Assembly: GCA_027365475.1 (NCBI GenBank)
Contig: DAHXNI010000079.1
Location: 1 to 64,000 of the forward strand
From: Pseudomonadota bacterium
Lineage (GTDB): Bacteria > Pseudomonadota > Gammaproteobacteria > JAKAQQ01
Reading direction: 5' to 3'
Length of the DNA stretch: 64,000 nucleotides
Numbering within the stretch: position 1 is the stretch's first letter; each line of letters starts with the position of its first letter. Positions 51,695-61,395 of the stretch are shown here, one piece after another. The notes below the pieces were generated by a model. It saw only the letters and a program-made list of their open reading frames with translations. It ran no database searches and was not told the origin of the DNA. The position numbers were made by a program, and so were the translations under genes.

Positions 51695-52546
51695 ATGTAT
51701 CTCGAATATTTCGGCTTTCGGGAATATCCGTTCAATCTCACCCCGGACACGGATTTCTTCTACGCTTTCGGCAGCCACCAGGAAGCCCTGAATGTCCTGC
51801 TCGTGGCACTCGCGAACCGGGAAGGATTTCTCAAGGTCACAGGCGAGGTGGGACTCGGCAAAACACTCCTCTGCCGGACACTTCTCAACCATCTGAAAGA
51901 AGGCGTCGCGACCGCCTATCTCCCCAATCCCCACCTTGACGCGAACGAGATCCGTCGCGCCCTGGCACGTGAGCTCGGCATCCGGATCGGAGATGCGGAA
52001 AAGGCCGACCACCTGACTGAAGCCATTCAGACCCGTGTGCTACACCTGGCCCGGCAAGGAAGCCGTGTCGTAGTCTTGGTCGACGAAGCCCAGCAGCTCT
52101 CCGATGCTGCCCTCGAAGCCATCCGGCTCTGGTCCAACCTCGAAACGGAAAAATCGAAACTGCTCCATATCATCCTTTTTGGACAACCCGAACTCGATAC
52201 CCGACTCAAGCGCCCCGAACTCCGCCAGCTTGCGCAACGGATTGGCTTCAGCTATCGGCTCAAACCCATGGCCCCGGCCACCGTTTCAGGCTACCTGGCA
52301 CATCGACTGAAAGTGGCAGGATCGAAGGATCTCAACCTGTTCACCCCTCGAGCAGGTCGGATGGTGGCCCGGGTGAGCCGGGGAGTCCCGCGCCTGGTCA
52401 ATCTCTGCGCACACAAAGCGCTTCTCTCGGCCTACGGAGAGGGCGCTCAGCGCGTCCGCTGGCACCACGTTCTCCGGGCAGCCGCAGATACCGAAACACT
52501 GAGATCCCGCCTATCCTGGCCGAACCGTCTCTGGAGCCGGTCGTGA
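51695..52546 (+). CDS. mshM: MSHA biogenesis AAA ATPase MshM (ExeA-like)
   Basis: The 283-residue ATPase has Walker A GEVGLGKTLLCR, Walker B VVVLVDEAQQLS and a C-terminal winged-helix region. ExeA/MshM ATPases help place secretins or arrange the machinery, often through peptidoglycan binding. The frame is open from 51632 inside mshL, but the ATG at 51695, before YLEYFGFREYPFNLTPD, matches the family start. GTGA overlap with mshN. Confidence 0.88.
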   Translation: MYLEYFGFREYPFNLTPDTDFFYAFGSHQEALNVLLVALANREGFLKVTGEVGLGKTLLCRTLLNHLKEGVATAYLPNPHLDANEIRRALARELGIRIGDAEKADHLTEAIQTRVLHLARQGSRVVVLVDEAQQLSDAALEAIRLWSNLETEKSKLLHIILFGQPELDTRLKRPELRQLAQRIGFSYRLKPMAPATVSGYLAHRLKVAGSKDLNLFTPRAGRMVARVSRGVPRLVNLCAHKALLSAYGEGAQRVRWHHVLRAAADTETLRSRLSWPNRLWSRS

Positions 52547-53661
52547 GCCTCATCAACGACATGCTTCGCGATTTGGCTGAACGCGAGCCTCGATCGGCCC
52601 ACGCGACAGCCGGCATCACTGTCGTCCCCAAAGCTTCACGCCATCTTCCACAGTCTCTGGTGAGGATCGTATTCGGCGTAGGGATGATCGGAATCCTGCT
52701 CGGAGTGTCCATCTGGATCGCCATGCGTTTTTTGCATCAACCGGCTTCCCCGCACCGGCGCGCGGCACTTCCCGTCACGCTCCATCCGCTCCCCCTTGCG
52801 CCCACTCGCCCACGACCGGCACATCCGGTGCTGCCCTCCCCATCCGTCTCCACCGCAGTGGTCCATGCCCGACGCCTTGCGATCCCCCACAAACCCGATT
52901 TGCAGCAACCTTCAGCCCTGTCGTCCATTGCATCGGTTCAAATCGCTCCCCATCATTTGCATGAACTCTCCCAGAGAGTCCATCACTCCACACCGAAGGT
53001 CATCGCGCTTCCTCCATCCTCGATTGAAATCGCCCCCACGCGTCCCGAGACTCCCGCCCGAAAGATCTCACAGGATCTTGCTTCCGCCGAACGCGCCACG
53101 CATCGGGGAGACTGGGGTCGGGCGATCCGTGATCTCGGCGCTGCTCTCTCGCTCAACCCGGACCTCGCGACGGCGCGATGGTCTCTCGTTCGCCTTGATA
53201 TCGCGCACGGGCAGATCACAGCCGCACAACACCTCCTGATTCAGGGCATCCGGCTCGCCCAAACTCAACCCACCTCCCGCGAGACCGCACTCAACTGGCT
53301 CGCCCGCACTGGAGATGACCACGCCGCGTGGGTAATGAGCAGGCACTACGCCCCCCATCCGTTGCGCGCGCATCCGCACTACCTTGCTCTTGAGGCAGCC
53401 CTCGCCCAGGCGAGCGGCCACTGGCACGCCGCACGCGGGCTCTACAACAGGATGACCACCCTCCAGCCAGACAACGCCTGGGCTTGGGCCGGGCTCGGCA
53501 TCGCACTCGACCAGCTGGGACAGGGACCAGAGGCCCTCCGGGCCGACCGCAAAGCCGTCGCTCTGGGAACGCTCACCCCCGAGCTCACCAACTATCTCAA
53601 CCACCGCATTCACGCTCTTGATCAAATGACTGTCACCCATGAACCGCCCCGCCATCCCTAG
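52543..53661 (+). CDS. mshN: MSHA biogenesis protein MshN (TPR protein)
   Basis: The 372-residue inner-membrane protein begins MSLINDMLRDLAEREPRS, a conserved MshN/GspB-like start, followed by one transmembrane helix (VFGVGMIGILLGVSIWIAM), a Pro-rich linker and C-terminal tetratricopeptide repeats (about 170-350). The start is GTG overlapping mshM; its end overlaps mshE by 23 bases. Confidence 0.85.
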   Translation: MSLINDMLRDLAEREPRSAHATAGITVVPKASRHLPQSLVRIVFGVGMIGILLGVSIWIAMRFLHQPASPHRRAALPVTLHPLPLAPTRPRPAHPVLPSPSVSTAVVHARRLAIPHKPDLQQPSALSSIASVQIAPHHLHELSQRVHHSTPKVIALPPSSIEIAPTRPETPARKISQDLASAERATHRGDWGRAIRDLGAALSLNPDLATARWSLVRLDIAHGQITAAQHLLIQGIRLAQTQPTSRETALNWLARTGDDHAAWVMSRHYAPHPLRAHPHYLALEAALAQASGHWHAARGLYNRMTTLQPDNAWAWAGLGIALDQLGQGPEALRADRKAVALGTLTPELTNYLNHRIHALDQMTVTHEPPRHP

Positions 53662-55372
53662 CGCACCGGAGCGGATCCGGATTGGTGATCTTCTGATACG
53701 CGAGAAGATCATCTCCGAGAGCGCGCTCAAAACCGCACTGGCCACGCAGCGCAAAAGCGGACACAAGCTCGGCCGCGTCCTGGTCGAGCTTGGGTACGTG
53801 AACGAGGAAACCCTGCTCACGTTCCTGTCCCGGCAGCTCCAAATCCCGCTGGTTGATCTCAAGCACTACCGGTTCAAACCTGAGACCGTGCGCCTCCTCC
53901 CGGAAAGTTACGCGCGCCGTTACCGCGCGATGGTCTTGCAGGAACAAGCAGACGGACTGCTGGTAGGGCTCGTCGACCCGACCGACATCTTTGCCTACGA
54001 TGAACTCTCGCGACTGCTCAAAAAACCCCTGCGACTCGCTCTGGTTCAGGAATCGGATCTCCTCCGTGCCATCGATGTCGTCTATCGCCGCACCGAGGAG
54101 ATTTCCTCTATTGCCGAAGAAATCGGCGCCGAACTCCGGGAAGGCAGCAACTTCGATATCGATGAACTCGGTCAGGGAGAAATGCTCGGCGATCAGCCGG
54201 TGGTGCGACTCCTCAAATCGCTTTTCGAAGACGCCATCCAGGCGCGCACCTCTGACATTCATCTCGAACCAGAGGAAAACCAGCTGCGGGTCCGGCAGCG
54301 CATCGACGGCGTGCTCCACGAGCAGCTGGTCGAGGGTCGGCGTGTCAGCCAGGCGATCATCACCCGTCTCAAGCTCATGGCCGGGCTCGATATATCCGAG
54401 AAACGGCTCCCTCAGGACGGACGGTTCAGCCTCAAGGTGAAAGACCGCCTCACGGATGTGCGTCTCGCCACCTTGCCCACCCCATACGGGGAAACCGTGG
54501 TCCTGCGCCTGCTCGATTCGGCCCACAATCTCCTCGACCTCGAAAAGCTCGGCCTGCCCGCCGATCTCATGCCGCGGGTTCAGAAGCTGATCCAGCGCCC
54601 GACCGGCATGCTGCTCGTCACCGGTCCCACCGGAGGCGGCAAATCGACCACCCTTTATTCGATCCTCAATGCCATCAACAAACCTGAAGTCAAGATCATC
54701 ACAGTCGAGGATCCGGTGGAATACCGGCTTCCGCGCATCAGCCAAGTACAGGTGAATCCGCGCATCAATCTGGATTTTGCCCGGATCCTGAGAACCGCCC
54801 TGCGCCAGGATCCCGATATCATCATGGTGGGCGAGATCCGGGACGAGGAGACGATGGAGGTCGCGCTGCGTGCCGCACTCATGGGTCATCTCGTCCTGTC
54901 AACCCTGCATACCAACGATGCGCCGACCAGCCTCGACCGGCTGCTCAATATGGGGGCGCCGGGCTATCTGGTGGCCGCCACCCTGAATGGGGTGATCTCC
55001 CAGCGCCTGATCCGTCGCCTGTGCGAGGACTGCATGGAACCTCACCGTCCCGACTACCATGAAACCGCCTGGCTCGAGGCCCAGCAGGTTTCCACCCCAT
55101 CTGACTGGCGGCAGGGCCGTGGATGCCCCTTCTGCAACAACAGTGGTTTCCGTGGCCGTATCGGCGTTTTCGAACTGCTCGAAATGGACGCGCCGCTGGC
55201 CCGGGCCCTGCGTCGTGGGGATTCCGATGCGGTCACCCACGCGGCGCAGCATCAAACCGGCTATGTGAGCCTCGTCCGCCGTGCGCTCGGCTATGCACAG
55301 AGCGGCATGACAAGCCTCGCCGAGGTCATCCGGCTGTTTGGCGAAATCGACCCGCTCAGGGTTCAGGACTGA
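53639..55372 (+). CDS. mshE: MSHA extension ATPase MshE (PilB/GspE family)
   Basis: The 577-residue hexameric ATPase powers pilus assembly. It has an N-terminal MshEN domain (IGDLLIREKIISESALKTAL), Walker A GPTGGGKSTTLY, Asp box EDPVEYRLP, Walker B GEIRDEETMEVAL and a His box (GHLVLSTLHTNDAPTS). A tetracysteine zinc motif follows: LCEDCMEPH with CPFCNNSGFRGR. MshEN domains bind cyclic di-GMP in characterised members, so pilus activity is likely controlled by that messenger. Confidence 0.94.
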   Translation: MNRPAIPSAPERIRIGDLLIREKIISESALKTALATQRKSGHKLGRVLVELGYVNEETLLTFLSRQLQIPLVDLKHYRFKPETVRLLPESYARRYRAMVLQEQADGLLVGLVDPTDIFAYDELSRLLKKPLRLALVQESDLLRAIDVVYRRTEEISSIAEEIGAELREGSNFDIDELGQGEMLGDQPVVRLLKSLFEDAIQARTSDIHLEPEENQLRVRQRIDGVLHEQLVEGRRVSQAIITRLKLMAGLDISEKRLPQDGRFSLKVKDRLTDVRLATLPTPYGETVVLRLLDSAHNLLDLEKLGLPADLMPRVQKLIQRPTGMLLVTGPTGGGKSTTLYSILNAINKPEVKIITVEDPVEYRLPRISQVQVNPRINLDFARILRTALRQDPDIIMVGEIRDEETMEVALRAALMGHLVLSTLHTNDAPTSLDRLLNMGAPGYLVAATLNGVISQRLIRRLCEDCMEPHRPDYHETAWLEAQQVSTPSDWRQGRGCPFCNNSGFRGRIGVFELLEMDAPLARALRRGDSDAVTHAAQHQTGYVSLVRRALGYAQSGMTSLAEVIRLFGEIDPLRVQD

Positions 55373-55373
55373 G

Positions 55374-56597
55374 ATGGCCCTGTTCATCTTCCGGGGGCGT
55401 GACAGGAGAGGGGCGCTCGTGACTGGGCAAAGAGAGGCGGACGGGCCCGAAGCGGTTGCGAGCCAACTCCTCACGGTCGGGATTACACCGGTCGAGATCC
55501 ACGCGCGGGCACCGGAGCCGGCTTGGTGGGTTGCCCTCAAAAAAGCCTGGCCGGGCCGCCATATCACTCTTGACGATCTCATTCTTTTCAGCCGCCAGAT
55601 GCACGCACTCACCCGGGCCGGGGTCCCTATCAATCAGGGGCTCGACAGCCTCGCGCAATCCACCCGGGTCGGTGCACTCAAGGAGGCGCTCCGGAGCCTC
55701 ATGGGCTCGCTGGAAGAAGGGCGGGATCTGGCGAGCGCCATGCAGCGCTGCCCTGACGTGTTTCCACCGATCTATGCGAGCATCATCCGGGTCGGGGAAA
55801 ACTCCGGCAGGCTTGAGGAATCCTTTCTGCAGCTCCATGCCTATCTCCAGCGTGACAAAACCACCCGCAACCAGCTCAAAAGCGCACTCCGCTATCCCGC
55901 CATCGTAGTCATCGCGATCGCGGTCGCCATCGGCATCATCACCGTCAAGGTCATTCCCGCTTTCGCGCGCGTGTACGCCCAATTCCACGGGGAGTTGCCT
56001 CTCCCTACCCGCATCATTCTCGCCATCTCCGATTTCGCATCGCACTACTGGCTCCTCGTCCTGGCCCTGATCGTGATTTCCACCCTCGCCGCCCGGATTT
56101 ACATCCGGACGGAGTCCGGTCGGTACCGGTTCGATGCCCTCAAACTCAAAATACCCGTTTTAGGCCCCGTCGCGCTGCGTGGTGGACTGGCCCGGTTTGC
56201 GCGTGCCTTCGCCATGAGCTTCCGCTCCGGCGTACCGGTCGTCCAAGCCATGGGACTCATTGCCCAGTCCGTCGGGAACGAATACTTGGGGGAGCGGATA
56301 CTCGCCATGCGAACCGGGATCGAACGGGGAGAATCGCTCAGCCGCACCGCCGAAACCGTGGGGCTCTTCACACCGCTTGTGATTCAGATGCTGCGCGTAG
56401 GAGATGAAACCGGAGCGGCCGACGACATGCTCGATGAAGTCGCCACCTACTACGAAGAGGAAGTGGATTACGACGTCCGCAACATGGGAGCTCTGATCGA
56501 ACCCATTCTGATCGTGGCCCTGGGCTTTATGGTCCTCATCCTCGCTCTCGGCGTGTTCCTGCCCATGTGGGACCTGATCCAGGTGATCCAGCATTGA
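55374..56597 (+). CDS. mshG: MSHA inner-membrane platform protein MshG (PilC/GspF family)
   Basis: The 407-residue polytopic platform has two T2SSF domains with conserved FSRQMHALTRAGVPINQGL and FARAFAMSFRSGVPVVQAM, and hydrophobic segments such as VVIAIAVAIGIITVKVIP. The ATG at 55374, one base after the mshE stop, is chosen over an open extension of 12 residues. It couples the ATPase to pilin extraction. Confidence 0.93.
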   Translation: MALFIFRGRDRRGALVTGQREADGPEAVASQLLTVGITPVEIHARAPEPAWWVALKKAWPGRHITLDDLILFSRQMHALTRAGVPINQGLDSLAQSTRVGALKEALRSLMGSLEEGRDLASAMQRCPDVFPPIYASIIRVGENSGRLEESFLQLHAYLQRDKTTRNQLKSALRYPAIVVIAIAVAIGIITVKVIPAFARVYAQFHGELPLPTRIILAISDFASHYWLLVLALIVISTLAARIYIRTESGRYRFDALKLKIPVLGPVALRGGLARFARAFAMSFRSGVPVVQAMGLIAQSVGNEYLGERILAMRTGIERGESLSRTAETVGLFTPLVIQMLRVGDETGAADDMLDEVATYYEEEVDYDVRNMGALIEPILIVALGFMVLILALGVFLPMWDLIQVIQH

Positions 56598-56612
56598 CCC
56601 CCTTCCCACCGC

Positions 56613-57140
56613 ATGACTGAGCGGCTTTCCGAGCGCGTTCGGAGCGTGAGTCTTCTCGAGCTCGTGATCGTCGTGATCCTGATCGCGGTTTTCATTCGTG
56701 TCGCGATCGACCGGATCTGGCCGCTCCGGATCGTGGCGGAGAAAACCACCGTGGTCGAAGTTCGGGGTGCCATCGAGAGCGCGCTCGGGATCGCGGTCGC
56801 CGGCCGCATTGCCCGTGGCAAACCGCTTGCGGCCATCGCCCGACTGGCGGGCGCGAACCCGATTCGTTTTCTCGCCGCGCCCCCCGACAACTATCTTGGC
56901 AGCTTCGCTCACCCCAGCCGGCACCGGATACCCGGAGGATCCTGGTATTTCAACCGGAGCAATCGGACCTTGGTCTATGTAATCCGCTTCGCCCGCCATT
57001 TCACCTCACCCCTGCCCGGGCGCAAGCGGATCCGCTTCCGGGTGGAAGCGGTCTACCGAGGCGGGAGCCATACACCAGGCGATCTCGCCGGCATTCAGTT
57101 GGTCGGACTCAACCGCTATGTCTGGAAGATCCCCCACTGA
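56613..57140 (+). CDS. mshF: MSHA protein MshF
   Basis: The 175-residue protein has an N-terminal pilin-like hydrophobic helix (SLLELVIVVILIAVFIRVAI) and a periplasmic beta-rich part ending VGLNRYVWKIPH. Position after mshG fits MshF, whose function is not well known. It is the last gene before a 213-base gap and the KamA cassette; in other MSHA loci mshB/mshA follow directly. Confidence 0.75.
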   Translation: MTERLSERVRSVSLLELVIVVILIAVFIRVAIDRIWPLRIVAEKTTVVEVRGAIESALGIAVAGRIARGKPLAAIARLAGANPIRFLAAPPDNYLGSFAHPSRHRIPGGSWYFNRSNRTLVYVIRFARHFTSPLPGRKRIRFRVEAVYRGGSHTPGDLAGIQLVGLNRYVWKIPH

Positions 57141-57238
57141 CCCGCGCAAAATAAGGCCCTCCCTGTCTCTTGCGGGGGCGCGCGCCATGCTCAAACCCCT
57201 TGATTTACCGGGTCTGCTGATGTTCGACGGGTCGAGAC

Positions 57239-57267
57239 TTGCAACCCGGGGAAAAAGGCTTTATACC
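57239..57267 (+). promoter_or_regulatory. Putative promoter of the KamA/ATP-grasp cassette
   Basis: TTGCAA (57239-57244), 17-bp spacer, TATACC (57262-57267). It lies about 93 bases before the chosen start of the aminomutase gene in the only sizeable gap on this side, suggesting that the cassette is transcribed independently of msh. Confidence 0.5.
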
Positions 57268-57359
57268 ATGCGCGCCACAATCCCTGTGGCCACCGGCGCC
57301 CCTCCGTGATCGGGGCATGTGAGGATCACCCCGTGTGATCCGGAACTGGAGTCATGTTG

Positions 57360-58727
57360 ATGCAAGACAGCCCCCTGACTGAAGATCCCGAACCTCCCGG
57401 ACCGCTTGAAGCTTCCGCGGTTTCGACCCCGGACGCCTCCTTTGGATCCTCCTATGAGATCCGAATCCCGCTCCCCTCTCTCAACCCCTCCCGCCCAAAA
57501 CCCGCTCCCTCTCTCTTCCCCCGCCCAGCCCCATATCGCCCCCGCTTCGTCACGAGCCCACAGTCGCAGACTTTCAGGCTCCTCCATTATCCCGAAGCCT
57601 CCCAATCCGACTGGAATGACTGGCGTTGGCAGCAGCGTCACCGGGTGAAATCGGTCCATGACCTCGAACACCTGCTCACCCTCTCCCCCGAGGAGAAAGC
57701 TGCGATCGAGCGTCACGCGGGACCGCTGCCCTTCGGAATCACTCCCTACTATGCCAGCCTCCTCGATCCTCAAGACAGTACCCAGGCACTGCGCCGGACG
57801 GTCGTCCCCGTTCTCCAGGAATACACGCAATCCGAGGGTGAAGCGCTGGACCCACTCGGTGAGGATGCGACGAGCCCGGTGCCGGGACTTGTCCATCGCT
57901 ACCCCGACCGGGTTCTGTTTCTCGTCACCGGGCTTTGCGCCGTCTATTGCCGTTACTGCACGCGTGCACGCCTGGTGGGCGCGAGCGGGGAGGCGAGTCT
58001 CAAGAAGCACCAGCTCGAAGCGGCGCTCGCATATATCGAGTCTACTCCGAGCATCCGGGATGTCCTCCTTTCAGGAGGGGACCCACTGAGTCTCGATGAC
58101 GAACGTCTCGACTGGCTTCTGGGACGCCTGCGCCGGATTCCGCATGTCGAGTTCCTGCGTATTGGAACCAAAAACCCCACCGTCCTGCCCCAGCGCATCA
58201 CCCCCCGGCTGACACGACTTTTGAAAAAATACCACCCGCTCTGGATGAGTATCCATTTCATCCACCCGGATGAACTCACCCCTGAGGTTGCGGAAGCCTG
58301 TGGGCGTCTGGCCGATGCCGGAATTCCACTGGGCAGCCAGACGGTACTCCTCAAAGGCGTGAACGACGACGTGCCGACCCAGAAACGGCTCATGCAGGGA
58401 CTGCTCAAGATCCGGGTCAAACCCTACTATCTCTACCAGTGTGACCCGATTGCAGGCTCCTCCCACTTCCGCACCTCGGTCGAGAAAGGACTCGAGATCA
58501 TTCAGGGTCTGCGTGGACACACGACCGGATACGCCGTGCCGACTTTCGTCGTGGATGCCCCAGGCGGTGGCGGCAAGATCCCGCTTCTGCCCGATCCTGT
58601 GGTGGGACGGGAAGGGGACGATCTCCTGCTCCGGAACTACGCGGGAAACATCTACCGTTATCCTGATCCGGAAGGTGCCATCGGAAGCAGACAGCCCCTC
58701 CCTCAAGATCCATGCGCATCGGCCTGA
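57360..58727 (+). CDS. Lysine 2,3-aminomutase-like radical SAM enzyme (KamA family)
   Basis: The 455-residue enzyme combines a radical SAM CxxxCxxC motif (CAVYCRYCTRARLVG) with a PLP site: DAPGGGGKIPLLP contains the PLP-binding Lys. The two Asp that hold the lysine side-chain amine in characterised lysine 2,3-aminomutase appear to be kept (YLYQCDPIAGSSHFR and VVDAPGGGGK), so L-lysine to beta-lysine is the best guess. A Pro-rich N-terminal extension of about 60 residues is unusual. GGAG sits 8 bases before the ATG at 57360; ATG 57354 is possible. It is the first of four overlapping genes. Confidence 0.85.
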   Translation: MQDSPLTEDPEPPGPLEASAVSTPDASFGSSYEIRIPLPSLNPSRPKPAPSLFPRPAPYRPRFVTSPQSQTFRLLHYPEASQSDWNDWRWQQRHRVKSVHDLEHLLTLSPEEKAAIERHAGPLPFGITPYYASLLDPQDSTQALRRTVVPVLQEYTQSEGEALDPLGEDATSPVPGLVHRYPDRVLFLVTGLCAVYCRYCTRARLVGASGEASLKKHQLEAALAYIESTPSIRDVLLSGGDPLSLDDERLDWLLGRLRRIPHVEFLRIGTKNPTVLPQRITPRLTRLLKKYHPLWMSIHFIHPDELTPEVAEACGRLADAGIPLGSQTVLLKGVNDDVPTQKRLMQGLLKIRVKPYYLYQCDPIAGSSHFRTSVEKGLEIIQGLRGHTTGYAVPTFVVDAPGGGGKIPLLPDPVVGREGDDLLLRNYAGNIYRYPDPEGAIGSRQPLPQDPCASA

Positions 58728-59725
58728 CCTATGACCTTCGGGAACCCTACCTTGAATCGGGGCTGAGCGAAGAAGAGACCGCCGAGTTCGACCGGCCAGA
58801 GACCATCGATGCGATCGCTGAGGCTTTGGGCGCGCTCGGTCACGAGCCTCTTCGGATCGGCGGGATCCACGATCTTACCCGTGCACTCGGACGGGATGAG
58901 TCCTTCGATCTCGTTTTCAACCTGGCTGAGGGTCTCCGTGGAACGGCGCGCGAATCGCAGGTTCCCGCCCTTCTGGATGCATTCGGGATTCCCTATACGT
59001 TCTCAGGCCCCCTCACGCTTGCCCTGGCACTCCACAAAGCGGTCACCAAAACGATCGTGCGCGATCAGGGGGTGGCGACCGCTCCCTTTGTCCTGATCCG
59101 GGAGCAGGAGGCACCACCCACGATTCCGCTCGACTATCCGCTTTTCGTGAAACCGGAAGCCGAGGGTTCCGGAATGGGTATTTACGGACAATCCAAGGTT
59201 ACCGACCGGAACGCACTCGACCGTGCGGTGCGCGCGTTGCGCGTCTGGCGTGCGGGGCCGATCCTGGTCGAATCATTTCTGCCCGGACGCGAGTTCACCG
59301 TGGGGATTCTGGGAAGCGGACAGGACGCCCAACCGCTCGGAGTCCTCGAGATCCAAGCCCGCTCATCCGAAGACCAGGCTGCCTACGGATATCTCGCAAA
59401 AGAGGAATATGACCAGCGCATCGATTACCGTCTCGTCGAGGACGATGCGGCAACCCAGGCGGCGGCGCTCGCACTGAAGACACACCGGATCCTTGGTTGT
59501 CAGGATGCGAGCCGCGTCGATATCCGGCTGGACCCAACCGGTGAGCCCTGTTTTCTCGAGATCAATCCCCTGGCCGGGCTGCATCCGGTGCGTTCGGATC
59601 TCGTGATTCTGGCCCGTGCCCGGGGCTGGTCCTACACCGACCTCATCCGTGCCATCATCCACTCCGCGCTCGAACGCACCCGGGGGCATCCCCTCCCGCT
59701 CGAGCGGAGGCCGACACATGCGTGA
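58712..59725 (+). CDS. ATP-grasp ligase 1 (D-Ala-D-Ala ligase-like)
   Basis: The 337-residue protein has an N-terminal Ddl-like domain (DLVFNLAEGLRG), the ATP-grasp loop LFVKPEAEGSGMGIYGQ, and the metal-binding end SRVDIRLDPTGEPCFLEINP. The active-site end differs from true Ddl (LAGLHPV replaces the PGMT signature), so the substrate is probably another amino acid or small peptide. Its ATG overlaps the aminomutase by 16 bases. A second ATP-grasp gene follows directly. Confidence 0.85.
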   Translation: MRIGLTYDLREPYLESGLSEEETAEFDRPETIDAIAEALGALGHEPLRIGGIHDLTRALGRDESFDLVFNLAEGLRGTARESQVPALLDAFGIPYTFSGPLTLALALHKAVTKTIVRDQGVATAPFVLIREQEAPPTIPLDYPLFVKPEAEGSGMGIYGQSKVTDRNALDRAVRALRVWRAGPILVESFLPGREFTVGILGSGQDAQPLGVLEIQARSSEDQAAYGYLAKEEYDQRIDYRLVEDDAATQAAALALKTHRILGCQDASRVDIRLDPTGEPCFLEINPLAGLHPVRSDLVILARARGWSYTDLIRAIIHSALERTRGHPLPLERRPTHA

Positions 59726-60740
59726 CGGGACACTCCTCATCCTGCACGGCATTTGCCCGGATCGGGATCAGCCGGTCGAAGACCTGGAAAACCTGGATGT
59801 GGCGCACGAGATTGCCAAGACACTCACCCTGGCGGGACACTCGATACGCATGGCCTCTGCGGATCTCGATCTCGGCCGACTTCGAAAGATGCTCACGGAT
59901 GTGGCCCCGAATCTCGTCTTCAATCTCGTCGAAGGGCTCGACGGACAGGATCGGCTCGCTGCAGCCGTTCCTGCCCTCCTCGAGGCCATGGCCATTCCCT
60001 ACACGGGTAACCCCCCACACGTCCTGGCCCTGGCCGACGATAAGCTCGCGCTGAAACAGGTCCTGCTCGCGGCCGGTATCCCGACTCCGGCGCGTGAAAA
60101 TCATCGCGGACCCTTTCTGGTCAAGGCACGCCACCAGCATGCCTCGCTCGGGCTCGATCCCGGGGCACTCGTCGCCACATTGGGCGATGCAGAAGATCTC
60201 GCCCAGCAAAAATCCAGCGCATACCGGACGGCATTTTTTGCCGAAGCGTACATCGAGGGTCGTGAATTCAACCTGTCGGTCATCGAGGATCCGCCGGGTG
60301 AGCCCCACGTGCTCCCGCCCGCCGAGATCCGGTTCATCGACTGGCCACAAGACACCCCGAAGATCGTGGATCATGCCGCCAAATGGGATCCGCAAAGTAG
60401 CCGGTTCGCACACACGATCCGTGATTTTCCCACGGAAGGGGGACCCGACGGGAATCTGCTTGAAATGCTAACCGCCTGCGCACGGCGGATCTTTACCACG
60501 CTTGGACTCAAGGGTTACGCCCGCATCGATTTTCGGGTGGATGCGGACGGCCACCCCTATGTCATCGATCTCAATCCGAACCCCACACTCGACCCTGCGG
60601 CAGGTTTCGCCCAGACCGCGTTTCGGGCAGGATGGGACTATCCGGGACTCCTCAGGCGGATCCTCGAATGCGCCGGGGGGCCGCATGCCCCGCACCCATC
60701 CCGTCAGGAGCGCACTTTTGCGGAGAACCGTCAAACTTGA
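59718..60740 (+). CDS. ATP-grasp ligase 2 (D-Ala-D-Ala ligase-like)
   Basis: The 340-residue protein is a divergent Ddl-like ATP-grasp enzyme: LVFNLVEGLDGQDRLAAAVP, the lysine in FLVKARHQHASLGLD replacing the usual KPxxEGSSxG, and ARIDFRVDADGHPYVIDLNP with NPTLDPAAGF. It is clearly a paralogue of the upstream gene rather than a duplicate. Start at 59718 overlaps gene 1 by 8 bases; the open frame upstream is inside gene 1. Together the two could add residues in turn to a beta-lysine-containing product. Confidence 0.83.
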   Translation: MRDGTLLILHGICPDRDQPVEDLENLDVAHEIAKTLTLAGHSIRMASADLDLGRLRKMLTDVAPNLVFNLVEGLDGQDRLAAAVPALLEAMAIPYTGNPPHVLALADDKLALKQVLLAAGIPTPARENHRGPFLVKARHQHASLGLDPGALVATLGDAEDLAQQKSSAYRTAFFAEAYIEGREFNLSVIEDPPGEPHVLPPAEIRFIDWPQDTPKIVDHAAKWDPQSSRFAHTIRDFPTEGGPDGNLLEMLTACARRIFTTLGLKGYARIDFRVDADGHPYVIDLNPNPTLDPAAGFAQTAFRAGWDYPGLLRRILECAGGPHAPHPSRQERTFAENRQT

Positions 60741-61243
60741 TTCAACCAGGACTCGCACCCGAGGATGTCGCGCCGCTCATCGAAATCGTCCGTGCAACGG
60801 GGTTTTTCCGCGCAGAGGAAGTCGCCATCGCACACGAACTCATGGAACATCATCTTGCCCAGGGCCCCGCACGCTCCGGCTACCACTTCGAACGGGTCCG
60901 TGATCCCGAAGGACATCTGGCCGGCTTTGCCTGCTACGGACCGATCCCGGGAACGGATGGCAGCTTCGACCTTTACTGGCTCGCTGTTCATCCCGGGATG
61001 CAAGGCAGGGGATTGGGTCGGCTCCTCGTGGAGACCGTGGTTGCCGAAACGGCCCACATGCGAGGCCGATGCCTATACGCTGAGACTTCGTCGCAGCCGC
61101 TTTATGCTCCGACACAGACGTTTTACGTGCACAACGGATTTCACGAAATCGCGCGCCTCCCGGACTTTTACCGTCCGGGCGACGACAAGATCGTCTATAC
61201 CCGGAATCTTGGCCAAGGGGTGCCACCGACCGGGGGTGGGTGA
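60737..61243 (+). CDS. GNAT-family N-acetyltransferase
   Basis: The 168-residue protein has the GNAT acetyl-CoA motif LAVHPGMQGRGLGRLL, with a C-terminal FYVHNGFHEIARLPDFY. It starts at a TTG in a TTGA overlap with the second ATP-grasp gene, so it belongs to the same operon. In N-epsilon-acetyl-beta-lysine synthesis an aminomutase (AblA) works with an acetyltransferase (AblB); here the same pairing with two ligases suggests acetylation of a lysine-derived intermediate, which remains to be shown. Confidence 0.83.
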   Translation: MIQPGLAPEDVAPLIEIVRATGFFRAEEVAIAHELMEHHLAQGPARSGYHFERVRDPEGHLAGFACYGPIPGTDGSFDLYWLAVHPGMQGRGLGRLLVETVVAETAHMRGRCLYAETSSQPLYAPTQTFYVHNGFHEIARLPDFYRPGDDKIVYTRNLGQGVPPTGGG

Positions 61244-61395
61244 CGCGAACGGTAGCATCCGGGCGACCAACGGATGGATGGGGGCCTTCCATTTGATGTA
61301 GACTATCCACCCTAGAGTCGGGAAATGGTTCCATATTACAGACTGATATGCGTCAATCCTGACTGAACTTGTAGACTTAAACGAGGTTTAATTTC

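Noticed and set aside
57118-57309. 63-codon ORF between mshF and the aminomutase gene
   Set aside because: It overlaps mshF, has no ribosome-binding site and covers the candidate promoter.
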